From NCBI GenBank assembly GCA_003427395.1, contig BFEA01000192.1, forward strand, positions 296,754 to 360,753: a stretch of DNA of 64,000 nucleotides, read 5' to 3'. Of this stretch, positions 10,345 to 21,141 are shown one piece after another; the stretch's first letter is position 1, and each line of letters begins with the position of its first letter. The notes below the pieces were generated by a model. It was not told the DNA's origin. It worked only from the letters and a program-made list of their open reading frames with translations, and ran no database searches. The translations under genes were made by a program, and so were the position numbers. This stretch comes from Chara braunii. Taxonomy: Eukaryota > Streptophyta > Charophyceae > Charales > Characeae.

Positions 10345-13029
10345 AGGATGCCCTTGTGTTTTGCCAAAGTGCGTCTCTCATGAATTTGTGTATGTACGTG
10401 TACATGGGAGCCAAGGTAGGAGGCTAACTGATGTTGTGATTCTGACCCTGTGCTTTAGTTTACAGGATCTTGACTATATACGTAACGGGTTGGAAAAAGA
10501 TGTATATATGCCTTTAGTGCATTGTGTGTATATGTCAAGATCATAAGAGGCCTCTGGTTAGAGTGGATGAGCAGGGTTGCAGGCCTTGCGTCTACTCAAA
10601 GGTAGACTAGTTAGAGTATGAGAATGAGCCTCGCGTATGTATGGGCTGCTGAAGTTAAGAAACGGATCAGGGTATGGTTTGTAATATAGGCCTGAGTACA
10701 TCATGAGGTCATGCGAGGATGGGCGCGTACTAGGAGGACTGATTTGGCTTCGGTTGTGATATTTGTCCTTCGTTAAGATATATACCTTCATCTAGGAATG
10801 TCTTCCTACGATTCAAGATGAGTTGATTATGTTTTCGAAGCTGAGCTTATTTTTAACCATGCTACCCCAAGTTGCGAAAGGATACGCGCCCATACGTTGT
10901 ATATGGAAGCGACCCTAAATTGAGTAAGTCCTGAGTTATGGTTTCAGGATGCTGTGACCTCGAGAGTTAAATGTGTTGAACCTCTTGATATGCGAGTTGT
11001 GCTAAGATATGAGAGAGGAGTATGTACGAGGCATTGATTTGAGGTTGTTGTAAGCTTATGATTGATCGAGGCGCGGTGGACCTTGCATTGCAGATTGGGT
11101 ATTTGGATACGTTTTGGGTTACTTGGATCCCTCCAGTTTGAGGGGTGCGATTACGCCCTGTTTAAAGTTGTTTCAGCTTAGCTGCGATTAAAGAGGCTAT
11201 GATTTTGGGCAATGTTGGGCCGCTGGTGCCAGTTTGAGTTGAGATTGTTCAACCCTATGTGTATATATGTAACTCGAGACTATGATTTGTCTAGGTTGAG
11301 TTGGGATATTACACCCCTGTGTATATATTGGGGTTGAAATTTTTTTGTATATGACGATCACAATCACTCTCGCATGTGGGATTTTATCTTAATGAATGAT
11401 GATTTCGTGTGAATTTGGCGAGAATGAATGGATGTGAACTGTCTACTCTCCGGTATACTCGTGCGATCTGCCCAAGGGCGGGTGGTAGGGCCGAGTATAA
11501 GGAGAGGTAGGGCAGTTGTTGTGTGACAGGAGTGTGAGAATCCTAAGGGATTTTGCGAGTCTCTGATACTCGAATACTTACCATGCCGAATGTTTTACGA
11601 TTGAGTTGGGAAGAAAACCCATAAGCAGGTCCCTCAGTCTGAGTTGTTTCGTGGATAAGTTGTGGAGAGGACCCATAAGTAGGCCTCTCAGCCTGAGTTG
11701 TTTTATGGTTGAGACCCCTTCAGATTAAGGAAGGTGGTAATGTTGTTTTATCGGAAGACTCATCCCCAAAAAGCGGGGTGTCTTAAAAAAGGGTCACGTG
11801 ATAGCTCATCCTAGAAAGAGAGGGATGGCTGGGAGACCTATTGGGAGAAACCTCCTTCGTGTGAAAGGTGGTTAATAGATTTAAGGGCATAGTGAGCAAG
11901 GTTTGAGCTGATAAAGTCTGACGAGAAGGGACCAGAATTACGGATTCGATCATTGGTGGAACTGAGAAGGTCGCAAGTCAGTGCATTGAGATGTCGTGGG
12001 ATGTGTGATCTGCTGTCTTTGATCAAGTCAATAGACCACGGCCTTGTGTGAGCCTAGCGGTGAATCTGTTTGTGATTGTGAAAAGGGGCCATGCTTTCTA
12101 TGTTGTCCCATAGGGAGCTGGTAAACGCCTTTAAAGTGAGACAGACCCCTGCGTAGTCCCGCAGTGGGCCTGTGGTCTGTTTGCGACGCACCGTCTAGAC
12201 ATTTGTGCTAGTCCTAAGGCATATTAAGGAATACCAAGCTAAACGGTAAAGGTTAGCATCTCTAGGGCGCAACCCCTATTGGATGACTGCAAGCCAGCAG
12301 AACCTGGCTGCGGACCCACGTCTACCAACGGGGTAAGAGTTTAAGGGGTTATGCACGCCCCAGGGAAATTACTCCGATGGGATGGCGGGGAATATGAGTC
12401 GAGACTTTGGGTAGTCCTGATTGAATGCTTATCAGGAGAAAACCTATCGTTGCATAACCAACGAAAGAACTGTCGTTAAGATAACGATACGGTAGGCCGT
12501 AGACCTGGCTCGATCAACCAGACTATGGTGGGCCAGGATGGAGACCTAGCATTTCTGTACTAGACTGCAGAAAGAACTGAGATGAGATTAAAGCATATAT
12601 ATATATACATATGTGTTTGATTGTGAGGACTTTTGCGAGGAAGGCAAGAGTGCCTTCTAAGGTCCCATTTAAGGGTCGTGTCCCTGGGTATGACTCTGCT
12701 TACGAGAAAGAGTCTAACAGGGGCACTCAACGAGAAGCCGGCGTTTGTCTAGGACAAAGGGGAGAGGACGGTTTGAGGTGGCCCTTGGAACTTATGCTGT
12801 AGTATTGATGCGTAATACACCGGCGTCCTAGTGTCAGGGTAATGGAGACCGAGGTTAAAACCCTGGCGGCATACAGTTGTGTTGGCACGATTTGATGGAG
12901 GCCTCAAACATGAGTCTGTCGGCTAATCGGATTGGTTCCTCTTTCGTCAGCATCTTGGGTAATCTGATAGCTTTTCAATTTTGCGAAGCGACGGGGACGT
13001 CGCTTAATGTGGTCCGGTAAGCTGTCGGT
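10345..13029 (+). other. Eroded internal retroelement sequence, no gene
   Basis: No supported coding region. A two-copy direct repeat of about 60 bp lies at 11608-11702 (blocks 'acccataagcagg' and 'acccataagtagg', each followed by 'tctcagyctgagttgttt'). A short (TA)n run lies at 12594-12606. The region probably belongs to the retroelement that starts left of 7547, but I found no pol motifs in it. Confidence 0.4.
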
Positions 13030-13055
13030 GCGAATACCCTTACAAGGGTATCCGC
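13030..13055. other. Hairpin GCGAATACCCTTAC
   Basis: A 26-bp inverted repeat whose core AATACCCTT..AAGGGTAT matches the hairpin at 7276. It is preceded by TGTCGG at 13023, which resembles the LTR start TGTCGGGCG of the large element, so it may lie at the start of an LTR. Confidence 0.5.
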
Positions 13056-14126
13056 CCTGGTTTTTACAAATGACAGAAAAAACGAGTTTGGCTTAAAGTT
13101 AAGTATACCGCGCGAGGCGCGTCTGCGTCTGCGTGGTTACGATGGCCGGGTGGTTGACTAGAACAAAGAGTGTGTGGGCGCGCAGGTTTGAGGCGCGCGT
13201 GATTCCGTTTCTATCGTTGATTATAAAGTCGGCGCGGACGCCAGTCGGTTTGTTTCTATTTTTATCTTTATTCTTATTTTTGTTTATTCTTGATTAGACT
13301 AGGATTTAAGGATAATTTTCTTTGGTCGGTATGCTTGATTGAGTTACGCGTGCGTACGGAGGACAACTTCAACGGCGGCGACGACGGCGACAGTGTGACT
13401 GCGGTAGGTCTTGGCACGGGAGTGGCGCGAGTGGCGGCCGTGGTACAACTTGGTAAGTTGGCGCAGACGCTGGGCGGCCGCACGCACGGTTGTAGACAGA
13501 GATGAGGCTCAGGCCAATTTCCCTGGTCCTGAGTGCAGCGCCGCACCGCCTTATATGGCACTCCGCGGATGGGCTTAGCCCTATGGGTTATGATATTGGG
13601 TTGACACGGCGGAGGTTCGGGGATCGAGGCTAGCGGGCGTCGGCGCAGCAGCAGCGGAGCAGCGTGGAGCGAAACCTGAGGGGTTGAGGGCCCTGCGTTG
13701 CTATCCCACTCGGTTTTGTTTACGGGCGCGGCGGCAGGCCCAATCCGTGGGGTTGGCAAGGTGCCCGCAGCCCCGCCGTTCCCCGACGTTTACTTTTATT
13801 TTATTTCCCTTTGTTTATTGTTCTTGGTCCCTTGGTTATTGCGTCCCATTTTGGGACGCGAAACTGCGATAGGAGCGCGTGGGGGTGTGTTGTATTTGTG
13901 GGGTCGCCTGAAGTGCAATTACAAACTGTTTTCGTAGCTACGTCGGAGCTGCGCCCGACACCGTTTTGCCTAGGACGCGGTGTCGTGGGTGCGGCAGGCG
14001 CCCAAGGGCCTAGCTTAGTGGGTACACCCTTGAATTGTTGAAATGCAGACCAAGTTGGACCCAGATGATGGGCCGGGTGGCATCGGGCGGCTGCGAGCGG
14101 GTAGGGCAGCGAAGGCAGGGAGAGCA
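13056..14126. other. GC-rich region without supported gene
   Basis: Contains GATTATAAAG at about 13219, a possible TATA box, and CGCCCGACA at about 13952, which looks like the LTR end at 7539-7547. Long minus-strand Pro/Ser/Arg-rich frames come from the high GC content and show no domain. Confidence 0.4.
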
Positions 14127-14895
14127 GGGGTGAACCGGGGCGAGGCCGGGCACCGGGTGCATGCGCAGAAGGGGAGAAGCGCAACAGCAGGAGTAGGCAG
14201 CAACGGAGCGCCAGCAGAGGCTAAACAGCCAAGGTGCAGTGAGCATGGGGAGGCCGACGGGGAGGCAAAACGGGGAATGAACCCGGATGGGTTCCTGCGC
14301 TGGATACATGCGCAAGGCAGCAAGGGGGGGTGGAAGAGCGGGTGCGGCCGGAACGGTGAGTGGACAAGCGGGGGACGGACCCGGTGCGAATCCGGGCCAG
14401 GTACATGCACGGAGAGGAGGGGTGGAAGGGAGTTGGAAAGAGCTGAGGCCGAGTGGCCTTTGGGGGAAAGCCGCGGGGCATCGCCCCAGCCACGTCCTTC
14501 GAAACATCCGTTGAAATCGGGACGATACTTACATATTGGAGGAGGTCCGACAGCCGGGTGTTGTTCGCACTTTGGCACACGGCTGTCTGCCGGACCATGC
14601 AGTGTCGGAGGGCCGGGAGACGTCAACAGGGAGCGGGTGATCAGACAGGGGAAGACAGCAAGGCGAGGTAGGGCGCAGCGGTGAGAGGGTGAGCCAAAGA
14701 AGAGATGAACCTGGCGTGAATTCGCGCCGAGTACATCCGAGGATTGGCACGGCGGAGCGGAGTATCGCGGGTGAGGCAGAGTGACGGGGACTAAGGCGGT
14801 GATGCACAACGCTACAGCGAAGTAGGGAGCGACGGGCGCAGAGAGGGGGAAGTGCACCCGGACGCACATTTGGGCCGGGTCCATTCGCAAGCAGG
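14127..14895 (+). repeat. Interspersed 40-bp motif, five copies
   Basis: Degenerate copies of a motif like GAACCCGG...CCGGGCC followed by GGGTACATGCGCA lie near 14130, 14277, 14377, 14705 and 14850, separated by 100-330 bp of unrelated sequence. The core contains an inverted CCCGG/CCGGG pair, so each copy is weakly palindromic. No coding function is supported. Confidence 0.6.
14544..14596. other. Imperfect hairpin
   Basis: GGTCCGACAGCCG at the left pairs with CGGCTGTC, TGC, CGGACC at the right, around a loop of about 23 nt. It lies between copies 3 and 4 of the interspersed 40-bp motif. Confidence 0.5.
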
Positions 14896-16419
14896 AGTCG
14901 GAAAGGGATGGATATGGCGGGCCAGAAAACGTATGGCTCGCTCGATCCTTGAGGGAATCCGGCGAGCCAAGATCCGTTCCATGGGTTTAGGGCCAGGGCG
15001 AACCCAATGATGGAGGCGGATCAGCAAACGGTGGAGTGTGGTGGGAGGTTGGAAGAGAATGGGGTGCGTCGGGATATGGCGATAAGGGGAGAGGTGAGTG
15101 TGCGGCCGGTTCCTAATGAGAACGGGCGAATGGAGGGTCATTCCTAACGTGTTTCGGCAGGGCGAGTTGCATGATGAGGTTAGTTTCAGGGATGAATTAG
15201 TAGATTAGAAGGTAGGACGGGAAGGAGGTGCGCGGAGCTTAGTAGGGAGCGGGCATGGAAAGCGGAGAAACGAACAAGTTACTTGGATCCCACCGATTTG
15301 GATGAGGGGAGTTGTGTTCGGGGGTCTTGGGCCTTGGCGGGTTTGATGGCACTGTCGGATTGTGCGTTGAGGCCGTGGTTTTGGCGGTACGGAGGTTTCG
15401 GCTGCGCTTGGAGGAAGTAAGTTGGGAAGGGGGGATGTACCCGCTCGTGGTCTAGCGGAACATTCATTCGAATTTACCCGCCACTGAAGGGCGTGAGGCC
15501 AGCTGCACAATGATCAGAGAGAGAGAGAGAGAGGTGGGGAGAACTAACGGAGACTTACCTCGTGGCTGGCTGAGGACAAGTGATGCCGGGTGAACCGAAA
15601 GTCGAGCTATGGCCCCAAGCTTACAACGACGGCGGGCGGGGCTATACAACGAACCCCCCCCCCCTCCCCCGCATATTTCGCTTTTTTGTTAAGTTCTCGC
15701 TGGGGAATTGTTACCGAACGAAACACATGCACTCGCGACCATCAACACGAGCGCTCACAGATCGAGGTGACTAACGCCATCGCCATCCAGAGCGCCGTCA
15801 TTGTCCCTAGCGCCATCGCATTCCACGTCGCTACAGCAGCTATCCAACGTCGCCACAGCAGCTATCCACGGCGATGACGACGAGCGTCCACCAACCACGG
15901 TCGACGCTCACTACGAAGGCAGCGCGCGACTGGTATGGACTCGCCTGGAGTCCTCGCTCATGCACCCTGCGCAATATTCGCTCCCTCGCTCCCTCGCTGT
16001 TTTTCTTTATCTCGTCCCTCTCCCCGCAGTCATCCAGCCCTCTTTCACTTTGTCTATCTCGAAATTTATCCACGTCATCAGTTTAGTGCCATCGCTCCCA
16101 ACCATTCGTCGACACCGTCCATCCATGCACAGGCATCTCGCTCGGTTCCTGCGCGATCTTCACGCCTCTCCTATAACATCTTCGCGCGTCTTCCTTCGCG
16201 CTCTCCACGGCTCTCGCGATGTGACGGACCTGAAGGATCTTGAGGTTTACCATCTGCATCGTTCTCGAAGTTTTTCGGTAAGTTTCTTCGAAGGACGATC
16301 AATCACGGGGAAGAAAATCTAATCATCAGTAAGTCACGGACAGGGGCGGATTCCATTTATCGGTCGTGTCGGCTCGTGCGCCACACTGATTCAAATATCC
16401 ACATGCATTCGGTGGTTTG
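14896..16419. other. No supported gene
   Basis: Holds a short (GA)n run near 15510-15532 and a C-run near 15652-15668. Reading frames reach 173 codons (15801-16322, plus strand), but their Ser/Arg/Pro-rich composition and lack of any domain do not support a gene. Confidence 0.5.
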
Positions 16420-16840
16420 CGTTGTGGATCTATGAATGCATGTGGATCTTTATCTCACGCATGCGGATCCGCGCATACGGATCTACGAACTTGTGTGCAC
16501 CCATCTCTCATGCGTGTGGATCTATCAATGCGTGTGTACCTATGGAAATGGATCTAGGAATGTGCGTGGATCTAGCTCTCATGCATGTGGATGTGTGCAT
16601 GTGGATTTATGAATGTGAGTGCATTCATCTCTCATGCACGTGGATCTATGAATACGTGTGGACCTTTGTAATGTGGATCTAGGAATGCGCGTGGATGTAT
16701 CTCTCATGCATGTCACAGTGGATCCATGAATGTGTCTGGACGCTTGAATTTGGATCTGGAAATACGAGTGGATCTATCTGTCATGCATGTGGATCTAAGA
16801 TCTTTTGTTTATGGATCTATGAATGCATGTGGACCTAATA
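16420..16840 (+). repeat. Degenerate GTGGATCTATGAATGCAT minisatellite
   Basis: Many variants of the phrase GTGGATCTATGAATGCAT and CTCTCATGCATGTGGATC recur over about 420 bp with irregular spacing. The 86-codon frame at 16422-16682 is a by-product of this repeat. Confidence 0.85.
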
Positions 16841-16989
16841 CTGTCGGCCGGACTCCTGCGATTGATTGAACGATTGATTGATTACTAGTGTACATAGGTA
16901 ACATAGCTTACGACCAACCAGTCGCCTGAATCCAGTTCTTGTTGTGTGTGCATTCCCTTTGGATTTGCCTTTTCGTATTAACCAAGTAG

Positions 16990-17330
16990 CGAGGTAGGAA
17001 ATCACACACCGGATTGCACTCGGCTAATCAGCCAAGCAAGCAATCAACTAAGCAGCCAATCGACCACTCAACCAACCATCCAAACATGCAACCAATCTAA
17101 CATCTCATCTGTTAGTCAGCAAAGCAAGCGGATGATCAATAAACTAAGTGGCCGATCCACCACTTAACCAACCAGCCAAGCATGCAATCAATGAAACATC
17201 ACATCTGCCAGTCAGCGAACAGTGACATGATTGGATGTTTGATTGATCGCATGCTTGCCTGATTAGTCGATTGCTCGGTCGGTTGCTTAGATGATCGATT
17301 GGTCGGGTGCGCGATACGAAATCACACACC
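16990..17330. repeat. Tandem duplication of ~95 bp with inverted part
   Basis: The block 17031-17117 (AAGCAAG...CAACCAACCATCCAAACATGC...GTTAGTCAGC) is repeated at 17124-17217 with about 75% identity. The following 17220-17300 contains partly inverted versions (GATTGATCGCATGCTTGCCTGATTAG). AAATCACACACC at 17000 recurs at 17320. Confidence 0.7.
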
Positions 17331-17820
17331 TGATATCACAAATTCGGAACGGCCACAGACAGGGAGGTCCCCTGCCTAAGCCGCTACTACATATAAGCAA
17401 ACCTCGATCATCGACGAACTTCATTGTTCATCAACGAACTGCATGGAAGTCTGCCCGACTAAATGACACAGTTCGCCTGCATCCGGACTTCGCTAATCAT
17501 CGCACAAGACAAAGTTTGAAATCAGACTACGAAACACAGAACACAGGTCTCATGCAACGCAGAACGCGGTCCGAAACTTGAAGTCCGCTGGTATCCGTAC
17601 TTCACACAATGCCCAAATGCCCCGACGATAATTGAAATTCGTCGGTATTGCAACTTCTAATGTTGTGCAGAGGCGAAATTGGTCCAATTTAGTTAACAAC
17701 GACGCTTTTGTGATCGAAGTTGGACGTATAAACTATTCAAGTTCGTTGGGATCCGAACTTCACAGATTGGCCAAAAACCTGGGCTACTAGAGTGGCCCGA
17801 GGTCACTTGCCCGACCGGGC

Positions 17821-17856
<36 letters not shown>

Positions 17857-17960
17857 TTTAAAATTGGTAAAGAATTTTGATGTGACCCTGAGGCAAAAGT
17901 TGTTCATTTTATTTTTCTGCATAACATAGTTTGTTTTTGGAGGGTTTTTTTTTTTTTTTT

Positions 17961-18031
17961 NNNNNNNNNNNNNNNNNNNNNNNNNNNNNNNNNNNNNNNN
18001 NNNNNNNNNNNNNNNNNNNNNNNNNNNNNNN
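17961..18031. other. Assembly gap (71 N)
   Basis: A run of 71 N inside the poly-T tract of the MITE. In the second copy of this MITE the corresponding position is an uninterrupted T-run of about 20 nt, so little genuine sequence is likely to be missing. Confidence 0.98.
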
Positions 18032-18079
18032 CGTTTTCTCTTTCTTATGTTTTACAGGGGTAGGGCTGTCTCTTATACA

Positions 18080-18082
<3 letters not shown>
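18032..18082. other. Assembly chimera with Nextera adapter
   Basis: 18032-18065 is a 34-bp exact duplicate of 22182-22215. It is followed at 18066-18082 by CTGTCTCTTATACACAT, the Tn5/Nextera mosaic-end sequence. The segment lies within the poly-T of a transposon whose other copy lacks it. This is a library artefact (probably an untrimmed mate-pair junction read) and not biology. Confidence 0.93.
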
Positions 18083-18115
<33 letters not shown>

Positions 18116-18188
18116 GGACTCTCCCTAGTCCTTGCATGGGCTGGCCACCCGGAGCCCGGGCAGCCCGGCTGGTAGCGTAGCCAAAAAC

Positions 18189-19105
18189 AACAAATCTTGA
18201 AGTCCGGATGTCGGCGAACTTGAGTGATTCTCTTCTCTCATACGAGTGTTGGATTCCGCTTGTTAACGGAGCCCGTGAGAACACCCCCCACCCACATCCT
18301 TCGGACACTGTGGGTAGGGTACTTCGGTTTAACCTTGATAACAAAGCGATTCCAAGTATTGCAGAACATGGGGTAAAACGTTAAGTCCGCCAGCATCCGA
18401 ACTTCACATGTTATCCAAATGGGGCGTGTAAAGCAGTTTGAAGATGACGTGTGAGCCCTTGAAGTTCGCCGACATCCAAACTTCACAGATTGCCCGAAAA
18501 TATCAAATCCCAAAGTCCCCATACCAGCGAACTTAAGCGATTCGCTTCCTCCGCATGAGTATTGATGTCTGCATATTAGCAAAGCCCACCATTACAGCTC
18601 TTCCATCATCACTTGTACTTCGATGGGATCCACCCTTCGACCACTTTGGGGAGGGGTATTAGATTTAACCTCGGTAACACCACAATTCCAAGCATTGCAA
18701 GACATGAGAGAAAACATGAAGCCCGCTGGCATCCGAACTTCGCACATTTCCGGAGCGAGGCAAGTGAAGAAGTTTGGATTCCGGTAAACTTTGTGCAACT
18801 GAGTTAACAAGTGGACTGCTGCAACTGCAGAGGACGTGTGACTCGCTCAAGTTCTCCGACTTCCGGCTTCACGCATTGCCAAAAAAAACGCAAATCCTTA
18901 ACTCCGGATACCGGCGGACTTGAGCGATTCCCACCTCTACTGCGAGCAATGACGTCCACAAGTCGAGGAACCCAGTAAGAACACCCCTGCCTGCGCACTT
19001 GGAGTTCACTGGGAGACGACGTTGGAATAATATGTGAAGGGTGTTCGGTTCAACCTCAGGCACACCGCGGTTCAGCCTCGGTGACTCCACAGGAAAAGGC
19101 AACAG
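18189..19105. repeat. Tandem units of 310-390 bp containing the palindrome
   Basis: Two and a half units start near 18199, 18512 and 18899. Each has an inverted palindrome copy, then 'cttgagcgattc', 'gtaagaacaccc', 'tttaacctcggtaacac' and 'attccaagcattgca', then one or two plus-orientation palindrome copies, then CACAGATTGCC. The MITE at 17779 is inserted at the junction before the first unit: without it, the CACAGATTGG at 17761 would be followed by the usual CCAAAAAC block. Confidence 0.7.
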
Positions 19106-20937
19106 GTTCATGGTTCGCCGAAATTGGTTCAGGTCCACCGGGATATGAACTTCACAAATGATGCTCGTAATCGGGATAGCCGCATCGTAACGGGGGCACG
19201 AGTCGGATGATAGGTTAGCCATACGCACAGATTGCTCACGTTGGTCGGAGTGGGGTGTTAGAAGGCCTCCTACTCGAAGTTAATCGGAATCCGTAATTTG
19301 CATGCAACGTCCGCATATTGTGCGCTCACATAGGTAGAATGAGGATGTGGTTTACGATTTTGAATTCCCCCCGCCATCCGCACGCCTTCCTGTCGCTTGA
19401 CTTGTATTCCGCTGGGATTCGAACTTCTGCAACGGGGGGGTTTCCTAAAGTTGTCCGTGTGGTGGCTTGCTTCATTTGCTTTGTCTTTTGTATGTCTACT
19501 TTGAGGGTTGAGGAGCAGGTTGCCGAAACCTCCGGGAGAGGGTCAAGGGAAGACTCTGCAATACGGTCTTCTATGGCCGCCAAATAGCTGTCCTACCATG
19601 CAAGGACCAAATGGTTCGTCAATTAGTGTTGTGGGGATGTTTCAGACCCCGCTAAGCAGCCGTCTAGTCCTATCATTTTCATCGAAGACCACCACCAGTG
19701 TAGAGTGCTTGGAGTCGTCGTTCAGTTGGAGGATGTGAAGGAGGGTTGTCGCCATTTCAAGATGAACACCGTTTACGGTTCAAAGGGCAACGTCATTACT
19801 AATTCGAAAGGGAATGGGGCCATGGCATGATTTGAAACCGCGGAACTATCCAATCGGCGATCCTAAAGGGCGAGTGGATCATGGCCCTCATTGACGGTGA
19901 AGGGTGATGGTCGTCATACGCACGCCAGTCCAAGTCCAGGTACCTTGAACTCGCGAGGATTTCGGTGGTCGAGAAAATAAGGGTTGAAAATCCAGAGCTT
20001 CCACACACCGACCAGTCCATCGGTTCCACTGCTGATCGTCTTTTTCACGAACTTCACAACAGTCAGTGGTTGGACATGTCGGACGAATTTTACGACCTCG
20101 ACACGAGCCCTTCGAAGGGAAGGGTGAATTGGAAGATACCGCCTTCGACTGGGCCACTGGGGTGTTCGACCAGGGGGCCTTCGGGCAGTGGATGGGACAG
20201 GGAAGGTGATGAGGGGACTGGCAAAGGCGTCCCCTCTAGTGGACAGAATGGGCCTCACGACGAAGTGACGACAACGGAAGGTGGTGGTGGGGTGGGGAGG
20301 GATCCCTCGCTCGATATGCAGCTGCGGGCTCCGGTCCAGAACATACTGTGAAGTCCGCCAACATCTTGACTTTGTCGTGAGAGGCATCGGCCCCCCGCTC
20401 AGCGACAGAGAGGTTGGCCGCCTTAATTAGTGTTGGCAGCGGCTCACAAGTAGGGATTCCAATCACCAAAAAAAGGTCCAAGTTCGCTGAGATCCGAACT
20501 ACACCAGTTGAGGTGCTAGGGCGAGAATCCGCCGTGCAGAGTGGGTCGAGGGCGGGAGTGCCCACCCAAGATGCCGCGTAAAATTGTGCCGAAATCCACA
20601 CTTCGCTTGGGGACGGTCTTTCGTTTAGTGATGGTGATGTGCTGGACCGAACTGCGTCGACTTAGGGGGAGGGGCCGCCTACAGCGTAAACGGAAGAGTG
20701 TGCAAGTGGATCGCGCACTGGCCTGAGAACGTCAAAGTCCGTCGGGATCCGAACTTCATCAAAATGGGGTCCTCGGGCTGGAATTTTGATGGCGGCGGGA
20801 GGGTCTATGCACGTCAAAGCAGAAGAGCGGTCGGCGGAATTAGACACGGGTTCGGGGGAAGGGATGAATTGTAGCGAAGGGAGGAAGGGTAGAAAGAGGA
20901 AGAAGAGGAGGAAGGGGAAGAGAAAGGGTTTACTGTT

Positions 20938-21141
20938 TTGCTTGAAGGGGAAGAAGATGACAAAGGGAACATGGATAATGAAGAGGAGGAAAGGAAGGAA
21001 AGAATAAAGGGTTCTGATATGGAGGACAGTGACGAGGATGCCGACTCTGACGATTCGTCCGACGAGTTCAGGCGACTGTACGGACAGTATCATGGGCATA
21101 ATGCCGATGCCGACGCAACGGGGATGGAAATGGACATGTAG
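20938..21141 (+). CDS. Possible exon fragment, acidic protein
   Basis: A 67-codon frame rich in Asp and Glu (for example EDSDEDADSDDSSDEF) within the palindromic array. Acidic low-complexity exons are common in eukaryotic genes, and a purine-rich (GA) bias also produces such frames. No start context, splice sites or domain are clear. Kept only because its composition differs from its neighbours and because a protease remnant lies 1 kb downstream on the same strand. Confidence 0.2.
   Translation: MLEGEEDDKGNMDNEEEERKERIKGSDMEDSDEDADSDDSSDEFRRLYGQYHGHNADADATGMEMDM

Larger units (their letters stand above)
17779..18179. mobile_element. Mutator-like MITE, copy 1
   Basis: Begins CTGGGCTACTAG and ends CTGGTAGCGTA, giving short imperfect terminal inverted repeats. 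It is flanked by a perfect 9-bp target duplication GCCAAAAAC at 17770-17778 and 18180-18188. Most of it matches a second copy at 26084-26392 (shared 'ggtaaagaattt', 'gaggcaaaagttgttca', 'cataacatagttt', and a poly-T centre). A 9-bp duplication is typical of Mutator-like elements. It has no coding capacity. Its poly-T centre contains the N gap and a chimeric insert, which inflate its length. Confidence 0.75.

Noticed and set aside
14015-14890. 291-codon minus-strand Pro/Ser/Cys-rich frame
   Set aside because: High GC content lengthens frames on both strands here; overlapping frames of similar size exist on the other strand and no domain is visible.
15801-16322. 173-codon plus-strand frame
   Set aside because: No domain, no splice or start context, and overlapping frames of similar length; not enough support.
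18032-18065. Second copy of the Ulp1-like splice acceptor
   Set aside because: It is part of the adapter-containing chimera and not a genomic duplication.
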